Assembly (NCBI GenBank): GCA_031291905.1
Contig: JARLIC010000074.1
Coordinates: 1-11,800 of the forward strand
From: Minisyncoccota bacterium
GTDB taxonomy: Bacteria; Patescibacteriota; Minisyncoccia; UBA6257; 2-01-FULL-56-20
Length of the DNA: 11,800 bases
Direction of reading: 5' to 3'
This document shows, one piece after another, positions 5,121-10,864 of the stretch. Positions within the stretch are counted from its first letter, which is position 1; each line of letters starts with the position of its first letter. The notes under the pieces were generated by a model that did no database searches, was not told the origin of the DNA, and saw only the letters and a list, made by a program, of their open reading frames with translations. Both the position numbers and the translations under genes were made by a program.

Positions 5121-6764
5121 TTATTCCTTCTCTTCCAGCAACTTTAGCTTCAGCTGCGTTGCGCGTTCGGCGTCGAGCCGCGTGAGCGCGGGATCGCCAT
5201 TCTGGTTCACAAACTTCATGGCGGCGCCAAGCCGGGGATGGACCTCGCTCAATTGGCGGTGCATCTCCTGGCAGATCTTGCGATAGCCCGGATGACCTTG
5301 CGGCGACGTGCGAAGTTCGAGCAGATGGAACGCCTCGCGTGCGTTCATCACGAAGCGATAGCGGAGCTTGTGGCCGAGGAGCGTCGCGTACTGGGCTTCT
5401 TCCTCAAGGCCCGCCGCTATCATTTCCTTCCAAAGTTTTTCGGACTCGGCGAATGTTTCGCGGAATTGTTTTTCGAATCCGGCCTCGATGATGAGCTCCG
5501 GAACATCGTAGCCATATTTTACGGTGAGATTCTGCCATTCCCATGCGTCCACGATGCGGTGGCGCTGGAGATCGCGGAACGTGCCGTAGTCGGCAAGGAT
5601 CTCCCATTCATAGTGGAGCTTTTCGATCGCGCGGCCCGGCTTGTGGCGTCGGTTCATGCGCTCACCCATATAGGCTGCGAATATCTGCTCTTTTTGTTCG
5701 AGCGGCATTGCGGCGACCGCTTTTCGGAGTTCCGCTTCGGAAAGTTCGCTTACTTCGAAGAGCATGTCGGGCACGAGGTCGAGCTCGTCTTTTATTGAAT
5801 GATCGACAAGACGAACCTGTTGTGTAAAATCTTCACTCTCCCCAGGCAGATATTTTTTGACAAGCTGTTTCATTTTGTCCTTCGTCTCGCGCATATAGAG
5901 CACCCACGCGAGGCCGCGCTCGGGAAGGTCCGCGCGCTTGAGGAATGCGCCGATCACTTTGCGCGATTCGCGCAGCAACAGACGGCCGGTCGACTGCGCT
6001 TCTTCGAGCGGCTCCGCGAGCAGGCGGCGCACCATCGCTTCGAGCGCCTGCGACGAGGCGACGATGCCGACGGTGGACTTTGTGGCGACGGGAAGGAGCG
6101 GCCGTGCGGCATCGCATGCCTGCGCGCGCGTGGCACCACGCCACGCGATCAATTCTGTGCGGTCCGCATTCGCCGTCCCTTCGTTTTTTATCGGCGGCGC
6201 GGGATTCTTTTTCTGCACGTGCTCCGTCACGCCGCGGACGATCTCGGAATAGAGCGTGAAGATCTTATCAAGTGATCCGCGATAATGTGTGCCGAGTTCG
6301 CCCGGCAAGTTCGCCGGCGTGAAATATTTGTACGCGCCTTTTTCGTCCTTCTCGTCGTAGTAGATGTAGCGGGTCGATTGTTCGAGATAGGAGGCAAGGC
6401 GGCTGCGTTCGATCTTCTTGGTCAACAGGTTCGACGCGCCTTCGACGACCGCGGCCACGGTAATGAGCTGCTGGACCGAGTCGTCGCCATAGCCGGTCAC
6501 CACGCGGTCGATCAGTCCTTCGGCTCCGTCCTCGCCGACCGCCGCGAACTCGTCGAGATAGATCTCGCGAAGATCGCTGCCGCGGCGCGAGAGCCGGGCC
6601 ATGGCGGCCGCCGCAAAGAGCGGGGATACCTTGTTGGTGAATGCATAGACCGGGCCCTTCGTATCGGTCACGGCCTTGGCGAGCAGGGTCTCGCCCTCCG
6701 GGGTGACGATCAGGCGGCCGTCCGCATTTTTGGAGATATAGGGATTCTGCGTCTTTTCGGCCAT
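5121..6764 (-). CDS. Tandem two-domain ThyX-like flavin-dependent thymidylate synthase (547 aa)
   Basis: ThyX uses FAD, NADPH and methylene-tetrahydrofolate to make dTMP from dUMP. It is normally a tetramer of about 220-260-residue chains, with active sites at subunit interfaces. This chain is about twice that length and holds two ThyX-like halves. Half 1 (about 25-270) has GYGDDSV (91-97), EGASNLL (108-114) and RSRLASYLEQSTRY (120-133), a ThyX signature with the central His replaced by Ser. Half 2 (about 370-520) has an intact RHR (401-403), but Gln411 where the signature Ser is expected. It then has FVMNAREAFHLLELRTSPQGHPGYR (471-495), close to the canonical C-terminal substrate-binding part. 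Two-domain proteins of this kind are, to my recollection, annotated as ThyX in Patescibacteria. GAGGG lies seven bases before the ATG. The neighbours dcd and tmk support a role in dTMP supply; activity is inferred. Confidence 0.85.
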   Translation of the reverse strand: MAEKTQNPYISKNADGRLIVTPEGETLLAKAVTDTKGPVYAFTNKVSPLFAAAAMARLSRRGSDLREIYLDEFAAVGEDGAEGLIDRVVTGYGDDSVQQLITVAAVVEGASNLLTKKIERSRLASYLEQSTRYIYYDEKDEKGAYKYFTPANLPGELGTHYRGSLDKIFTLYSEIVRGVTEHVQKKNPAPPIKNEGTANADRTELIAWRGATRAQACDAARPLLPVATKSTVGIVASSQALEAMVRRLLAEPLEEAQSTGRLLLRESRKVIGAFLKRADLPERGLAWVLYMRETKDKMKQLVKKYLPGESEDFTQQVRLVDHSIKDELDLVPDMLFEVSELSEAELRKAVAAMPLEQKEQIFAAYMGERMNRRHKPGRAIEKLHYEWEILADYGTFRDLQRHRIVDAWEWQNLTVKYGYDVPELIIEAGFEKQFRETFAESEKLWKEMIAAGLEEEAQYATLLGHKLRYRFVMNAREAFHLLELRTSPQGHPGYRKICQEMHRQLSEVHPRLGAAMKFVNQNGDPALTRLDAERATQLKLKLLEEKE

Positions 6765-6793
6765 TGAATTGCCCTCATGATACCATATACTGT

Positions 6794-6799
6794 ATTATA
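6794..6799 (-). promoter_or_regulatory. -10 box of the thyX-like gene
   Basis: TATAAT on the minus strand, about 30 bases before the ATG at 6764. The -35 zone (around 6817-6822, CTCAGC) is poor and lies inside a hairpin. Predicted leader about 23 bases. Confidence 0.5.
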
Positions 6800-6810
6800 G
6801 TAGGTAGGAT

Positions 6811-6832
6811 GCCCTTGCTGAGGGGCTTTTTT
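6811..6832 (+). terminator. Terminator-like hairpin in the thyX/sigma divergent gap
   Basis: GCCCTT/AGGGGC (6811-6816 with 6821-6826) around the loop GCTG, followed by TTTTTT (6827-6832). It faces the plus strand, yet no plus-strand gene lies upstream for 1.7 kb. It may stop antisense transcription or act in the leader of the sigma operon. Confidence 0.55.
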
Positions 6833-6914
6833 AGTGGAAACCGTAGGAAATGACAGCAAATAAGCGGCAAAACGGCAGAAACGCAGTAACTTATCCATAA
6901 TTTTAACGTTCCCT

Positions 6915-7502
6915 ATGTTAGACGGTGAGGAAAAAATTGTCAGGTTAGCCGTCGAGGGCGATTCCTCGGCCTTTGGCCTCCTTTATGACCATTATAATGC
7001 GATGATCTATCGCTTTGTGATCATCAAAGTGGGAAGCCGTGAGGAGGCCGAGGATATCACCCATCAGGTGTTTCTGTCCGCATGGCAGAAGGTGAAGACC
7101 TATAAGCAGAGGGGTTATCCCTTTTCCAGCTGGCTTTACCAGATCGCCCGGAATCAGGTCATCGACCATTATCGCGCGAAGAGAGGCGACATCAGCCTCG
7201 AGAAGGCCGACCCCGAATCGTTCGCGGTGTCCGTGGATCACAATGCGGACATCACCAAAAAGATGCAGCTCGAAACGGTGCGCGTGGCGGTCGCAAAGCT
7301 CAAGCCGGATTATCAGGACGTGATCATTCTCCGGTTCGTGGAGGACATGTCGCTCAGGGAGACGGGCGCGGCGCTCAAAAAATCCGAAGGCGCGGTGAAG
7401 CTTCTCCAGCACCGGGCGATCAGCGAACTCAAGGAGATGCTTTCCGACGAATCGTCGATCACGTTCCAGTCGTTATCAACATTTTCCGATGAATCTTTCT
7501 GA
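6915..7502 (+). CDS. ECF-type RNA polymerase sigma factor (195 aa)
   Basis: It directs RNA polymerase to a set of promoters. Region 2 spans about 20-90: GLLYDHYNAMIYRFV, then EEAEDITHQVFLSAWQKV (the core-binding and -10 recognition helix) and FSSWLYQIARNQVIDHYRAKR. Region 4 spans about 120-175: AKLKPDYQDVIILRFVEDMSLRETGAALKKSEGAVKLLQHRAISELKEML, a helix-turn-helix for the -35 element. Sigma regions 1, 3 and the linker are absent and the length is right for the ECF class. The last 20 residues are a Ser/Thr/Phe-rich tail overlapping the next gene by 14 bases. No Shine-Dalgarno is visible; CATAAT at 6896-6901 implies a leader of about seven bases. The overlapping membrane-protein gene suggests control by membrane sequestration, which is inferred. 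Confidence 0.92.
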   Translation: MLDGEEKIVRLAVEGDSSAFGLLYDHYNAMIYRFVIIKVGSREEAEDITHQVFLSAWQKVKTYKQRGYPFSSWLYQIARNQVIDHYRAKRGDISLEKADPESFAVSVDHNADITKKMQLETVRVAVAKLKPDYQDVIILRFVEDMSLRETGAALKKSEGAVKLLQHRAISELKEMLSDESSITFQSLSTFSDESF

Positions 7503-7986
7503 CATCTTCAAACAATTCAAAAATATCGTTCCCGATGCCGGCTATACGGAGAAATCCAGGCGGGCCATTTTGGCGTCGCCGCAGACGATGGCGATAAGGG
7601 AACGGGGGATCATGATATTTTTGCGGTCGCTCGAAACGGGCGTGGCGCTCGTGCTCGCCGGATTTTTCATATTGCTTGCCACGGGGAGTCTTTCCGGAGG
7701 CAAATATCTCGCACCGGTGCAATACTCGGTGATCGACCCGAACGGGCTGCATGCGGAAGCGCAGGCCATCGACATCCAGATCCAGCTTGCGAACCTCGAT
7801 TATTCCACGGTCACTTCGACCTCCGAATCGACGACCGCGACTGCGACCGCTGCGGTGCGCGCGCTCATCATCAAAGGTACCGGTACCGCGACCACTTCCA
7901 CCGCGACGAGCACCGGCGCGGACGCATCCTCGACGGCTCCCGCTCCGCTCTCCGTGGACCAGGCGCTTCAGGCGCTTACCCAATGA
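7489..7986 (+). CDS. Single-pass membrane protein, possible anti-sigma or sensor partner of the sigma factor (165 aa)
   Basis: The N-terminal 45 residues are charged and likely cytoplasmic (MNLSDIFKQFKNIVPDAGYTEKSRR...). Residues 48-68 form one clear membrane helix (LETGVALVLAGFFILLATGSL). The outer part (69-165) starts with a folded-looking stretch and continues into a low-complexity Thr/Ser/Ala tail (about 108-155, many T-x-T repeats), ending in a short helix. The order and topology match an anti-sigma factor, but the cytoplasmic part is short and lacks the HxxxCxxC zinc motif of common anti-sigma domains. It starts inside the sigma gene (14-base overlap) and its stop overlaps the next start (ATGA), so all three genes are probably co-translated. 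No family was recognised; the regulatory role is inferred from position. Confidence 0.8.
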   Translation: MNLSDIFKQFKNIVPDAGYTEKSRRAILASPQTMAIRERGIMIFLRSLETGVALVLAGFFILLATGSLSGGKYLAPVQYSVIDPNGLHAEAQAIDIQIQLANLDYSTVTSTSESTTATATAAVRALIIKGTGTATTSTATSTGADASSTAPAPLSVDQALQALTQ

Positions 7987-8798
7987 AATTTTCCGGGATC
8001 ATCACCGTTGCGGGAATGTGCGCGGGTCTTTTGACCGTCGCGTTTTCCGCCACGGCCTTTGCGGCGGTTACGCCCGCTCCGGTTGCGGTCGCCTCCGCGG
8101 CGACGGTGGTCGCTTTGAACGACTGCGGCCTGACCGCCGACGATGTGGCGCAGATCGGGGCGATACAGAGCGATCCGACCCTGAGCGCAACGGAGGAGAT
8201 CACCAAAGAACTTGCGGTGAGGAAGCAGCTTATCGGCAAGACCATCTCGTGCGCGCAGGCGGATGTGCAGTCGCTTCAAAAAGCGCTTGCCGCCGCGCCG
8301 GTGAGCGGCGATGCGGCGGCCGGTATCCAGACGCAGCTGCAGGGCAGATTGAACGATGCGGCGATCTTTTACACGCTCGAGCTCGGTAAGCTGAACGACG
8401 CCGGCATTTCGGGAAGCGAATCGATCGCGCGCGACATACTCGCGTGGCGCGCGGGGACCTACGCGCCGCTTCTCGGGCAGGTGAACAATTTCATATTATG
8501 GACGGGGAACCAGAACCTGTTCTCCACCGCGCAGACGCGCATGAACCAGACGCAGCAGGCGGTCTCATTCTTCGAGAGTGCATCGGCCAATACGGACCTG
8601 CAGAATGCGTTCGATGCGGCGTATTCGTCGTTCCGGACCGCAAAGAGCACAAATGCCAACGCGCAGGCGGCGCTTGCGCAGTCGCTTCCTTCGGACCAGT
8701 CCCTCCTGCTCATCAAGCAGTCGCTCGATGCGCTTTCGGATACGTATCAGAAGTTCTTTGCGGTGACCGATATCATCAAGACGCTGCTGCCGCAATAA
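7983..8798 (+). CDS. Secreted alpha-helical protein of unknown function (271 aa)
   Basis: A classical signal peptide (residues 1-27, cleavage probably after AFA) is followed by an Ala-rich region. The rest is a long, almost entirely helical body rich in Ala, Gln, Ser and Asp (for example KALAAAPVSGDAAAGIQTQLQGRLNDAA), probably a helical bundle. C48 and C90 in the mature N-terminal part could form a disulfide. There is no membrane segment after the signal and no motif I recognise. It is the third gene of the sigma operon, joined to the membrane protein by a four-base ATGA overlap, so it may act outside the cell with that protein. Its last seven codons including the stop (AAG at 8778 to TAA at 8798) form one arm of the large inverted duplication described separately. 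Confidence 0.82.
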   Translation: MKFSGIITVAGMCAGLLTVAFSATAFAAVTPAPVAVASAATVVALNDCGLTADDVAQIGAIQSDPTLSATEEITKELAVRKQLIGKTISCAQADVQSLQKALAAAPVSGDAAAGIQTQLQGRLNDAAIFYTLELGKLNDAGISGSESIARDILAWRAGTYAPLLGQVNNFILWTGNQNLFSTAQTRMNQTQQAVSFFESASANTDLQNAFDAAYSSFRTAKSTNANAQAALAQSLPSDQSLLLIKQSLDALSDTYQKFFAVTDIIKTLLPQ

Positions 8799-8977
8799 TA
8801 ATTAAGGAGACCCGAGAAAACAAATTGCCCTCGCGTGTTTCAGGGACGGCGTCGAAACCTGCTGGTTTCGCGCCTTGGCACTCGGCGCCTCCGCGCTTCC
8901 GTGACACCCTTCAACGCGCGAGGGCAATTTGTTTTCTCGGGTCGACCTTTGATTTTTTATTGCGGCAGCAGCGTCTT
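8778..8977. repeat. About 200-nt imperfect inverted duplication between convergent genes
   Basis: The outer arms 8778-8798 and 8957-8977 are perfectly complementary over 21 bp. The inner arms 8809-8835 and 8917-8943 are perfectly complementary over 27 bp. Between them a diverged part (8799-8808 against 8944-8956) still pairs in part (AAGG/CCTT). Further inside, TGTT/AACG and AGGG/CCCT pair. The apex has a separate hairpin, GGCG-T-CGAAACC-TGCT-GGTTTCG-CGCC (8848-8874). Weak similarity continues outward (GATAT at 8769-8773 against ATATC at 8984-8988). The left outer arm is coding (last codons of the secreted protein, up to its TAA) and the right arm is after the comFC stop. It probably ends transcription from both sides, but it is far larger than an ordinary terminator. 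Confidence 0.9.
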
Positions 8978-8993
8978 TTCTTTATATCCGTTT

Positions 8994-9695
8994 TCATCTT
9001 GCTTTTGCGACCGCAAGGGCGAAGATCTTCCTCGCGCCGGCGCTTCTGAGTGCGCGGACCGCGTCGGCGAACGTGGCGCCCGACGTCGTAACGTCGTCTA
9101 TCAGGATGATGTTCCTTCCCGCGGCGCATATGCCGCTCCCTGCGAACTCCTTCGCCGCGTAACAATCGCGGATATTTTCCCGGCGCTCGTCGCGGTCGGG
9201 GATATCGCTCTGCGCCGTCCGGTGGACGGTCCGCGAGAGCAGCTTCGTCCTAAGCGGCGCGCCGAAGAACCGCGCGAAGCGTTCGGCGATGAGCGCGGAC
9301 TGGTTGAATCCGCGCTCGCGCATGCGTTCGCGGGAGATGGGAACGGGCACGACGGAGAAACCGCGGAGGTCCATGGGGAGCCGCGCGCAATAATGGATGA
9401 GGACATCCGCGAGCGGTTCGGCCGCGCATCTCATCCTGCCGAACTTGAGCGCATGGATGAGCGTGCGGAGGGCGGCGTTCCGGTAATCGCCCGCGGCGCC
9501 AAGGAGATGCGGCGCGTGCGGATGGCAGATGCTGCGCAGGCCGGGGAGCGGCGCCGCGCACGTTCCGCAGAACGCCGTGCGATGGGGCGCGATGCACATG
9601 CGGCACGTCCCGCAGAGCGTTCCCCGTGCGAGCGGTGCGCCGCACGCGAGGCATTCCGCGGGGAATAAAATATTCATAAAAAAGCCCGCATTCAT
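8994..9695 (-). CDS. comFC: ComF family protein (phosphoribosyltransferase-like), competence-associated (233 aa)
   Basis: ComFC is needed for DNA uptake during natural transformation, probably by helping handle incoming single-stranded DNA. The N-terminal third carries several Cys pairs (CLAC, CGTC with CRMC, CGTC), expected to bind zinc. The middle has RERGFNQSALIAERFA and an N-x-R region (DERRENIRDCY). Near the end is the PRPP-binding signature IILIDDVTTSGATF, followed by an Ala-rich helix and the final strand. Length is normal for the family. The start may be the ATG at 9695 (MNAGFFMNILFP), six bases after a TATTAT box, or the ATG at 9677; neither has a Shine-Dalgarno. The frame stays open far upstream, but that is antisense to pilM. 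It is divergent from pilM, matching a DNA-uptake pilus context. Confidence 0.92.
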   Translation of the reverse strand: MNAGFFMNILFPAECLACGAPLARGTLCGTCRMCIAPHRTAFCGTCAAPLPGLRSICHPHAPHLLGAAGDYRNAALRTLIHALKFGRMRCAAEPLADVLIHYCARLPMDLRGFSVVPVPISRERMRERGFNQSALIAERFARFFGAPLRTKLLSRTVHRTAQSDIPDRDERRENIRDCYAAKEFAGSGICAAGRNIILIDDVTTSGATFADAVRALRSAGARKIFALAVAKAR

Positions 9696-9703
9696 GGTAT
9701 GAT
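9695..9703 (+). promoter_or_regulatory. Extended -10 promoter of pilM
   Basis: TG-G-TATGAT (9695-9703), an extended -10 element. The predicted start is near 9710, about 30 bases before the pilM ATG. The sequence overlaps the comFC -10 box, so the two divergent promoters probably exclude each other. Confidence 0.45.
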
Positions 9704-9707
9704 AATA
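9702..9707 (-). promoter_or_regulatory. -10 box of comFC
   Basis: TATTAT on the minus strand, six bases before the ATG at 9695, so the predicted first base is the A of that ATG. The -35 zone is poor. It overlaps the pilM -10 box on the other strand. Confidence 0.4.
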
Positions 9708-9740
9708 GCGAAAGTGCGATAAAGAATTCCTGAAGAAAAC

Positions 9741-10826
9741 ATGAAAAACCCTCTTTCCTTCTTTTCTAAATCCTTCTTCCCTTCTTATTTGGGCGTTGAC
9801 ATCGGCACGACCTCCATCAAGATGGTCGAGGTGACCGGGGGCGGCAAGGGGCCGCGCATCGTGAACTACGGCCTTCTCGAGTCGAGTGGGTATCTTGCGC
9901 GCGCGAACCAGGCGCTCCAGACGAGCGGCCTCAAGATATTCGAAGCGGGTGCGGTGGAGCTTTTGAAGGCGTTGGTGAAAGAGACCGGCACGCACACCAC
10001 CGACGTGATCGCGTCCATCCCTCCGTTCGAGGTGTTCACCTCGTTCCTCGATTTTCCTGCAATGGACCAAAAGGAGATTCAGCAGGCGATCGTGTATCAG
10101 GCGCGGCAGTACGTGCCGATCCCGCTCGAGGAGGTCGCGCTCGACTGGATGAAGATCTCCGACTACACGGACGAGCGCGGGTTTGCCCATCAAAAGATAT
10201 TGCTCATCTCGGTGCCGCAGGAAACGATCAAGAGATATCAGCGCATCTTCAAGGCGGCGGGTCTCACGCTCCACGCGCTCGAGCTCGAAAGCCTGAGCCT
10301 TGCGCGGATGCTCGGCGGCGATCCGACCTCCTCTATTATTGTGGATATCGGCAGCCGTTCGACGAACACGGTGTTCCTGGAAAAAGGCGGCATGGCATGG
10401 GGCGCACAGAGCGACATGGCGGCGGCTTCGCTCACCCAATCGCTCGCGACGAGCCTCGGCATTAATCCGCTCCGCGCCGAAGAGCTGAAGAAGGAGCGCG
10501 GGATCCTCGGCACCGGGCCGAACTACGAGGTCGCATCGATCATGATGCCGTTCCTCGACGCGATCATCGGCGAAGTGAAGAAGGCGCAGTTCAGCTATGT
10601 CCAGCAATTCCCCGCGGCGGCGAAGGCGGAGCGCATCGTGCTCGCCGGCGGCGGCGCGAATCTTCTCGGCATCGAGAAATATATGGAAAAGGAATTTTCG
10701 GTCCCGGTCGTGAAGGCGGCGCCGTTCTCGCGCTTCGAATATGCGGACAACATCGCGCCGTTCGTTCCCGAGCTGAGCCCGCTCCTCGCGGTGGCGCTCG
10801 GACTCGGTATGAAGGAGTTCGTTTAG
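9741..10826 (+). CDS. pilM: Type IV pilus assembly protein PilM, actin-like ATPase (361 aa)
   Basis: PilM is a cytoplasmic actin-fold protein that binds the N-terminus of PilN and links the inner-membrane PilN/PilO frame to the pilus motor. The actin-fold nucleotide motifs are visible: phosphate 1 LGVDIGTTSIKMVE (17-30), phosphate 2 SSIIVDIGSRSTNTVFLE (197-214) and the adenosine motif IVLAGGGANLLGIEKYM (299-315). The SHS2-type insert between them contains VIASIPPFEVFTSFLDFP (89-106), and QYVPIPLEEVALDW (123-136) is also family-typical. Length is normal. A weak GAAGA lies before the ATG. pilN follows 38 bases later with its own probable promoter, and pilO follows pilN; this is the usual pilMNO order. 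Confidence 0.95.
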   Translation: MKNPLSFFSKSFFPSYLGVDIGTTSIKMVEVTGGGKGPRIVNYGLLESSGYLARANQALQTSGLKIFEAGAVELLKALVKETGTHTTDVIASIPPFEVFTSFLDFPAMDQKEIQQAIVYQARQYVPIPLEEVALDWMKISDYTDERGFAHQKILLISVPQETIKRYQRIFKAAGLTLHALELESLSLARMLGGDPTSSIIVDIGSRSTNTVFLEKGGMAWGAQSDMAAASLTQSLATSLGINPLRAEELKKERGILGTGPNYEVASIMMPFLDAIIGEVKKAQFSYVQQFPAAAKAERIVLAGGGANLLGIEKYMEKEFSVPVVKAAPFSRFEYADNIAPFVPELSPLLAVALGLGMKEFV

Positions 10827-10829
10827 GTA

Positions 10830-10858
10830 TTGGGTATTTGCGGGAGATTTGGTATTAT
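10830..10858 (+). promoter_or_regulatory. Promoter of pilN-pilO
   Basis: TTGGGT (10830-10835), 17 bases, then TATTAT (10853-10858) with an extended TG-G. The predicted first base is 10865, the A of the pilN ATG, so transcripts from it would be leaderless. It starts four bases after the pilM stop. Confidence 0.5.
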
Positions 10859-10864
10859 ATAGAC

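Noticed and set aside
8809..8943. Inverted repeat as an insertion sequence end, MITE or integron attC site
   Set aside because: No transposase, no target-site duplication and no second copy is visible in the window. attC sites do not have 27-bp perfect arms, and one outer arm is coding. A MITE origin cannot be excluded without a genome search.
8778..8977. Inverted repeat as a simple amplification or assembly chimera
   Set aside because: A fresh chimera would give identical arms throughout. Here the arms differ in the middle by substitutions and length, and both flanking genes are complete. Read mapping is still needed.
9696..10607. Long upstream extension of the comFC frame (to 537 codons)
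   Set aside because: It is antisense to pilM, is rich in Arg/His/Leu as expected of an opposite-strand shadow, and the ComF domain begins at 9695-9677.
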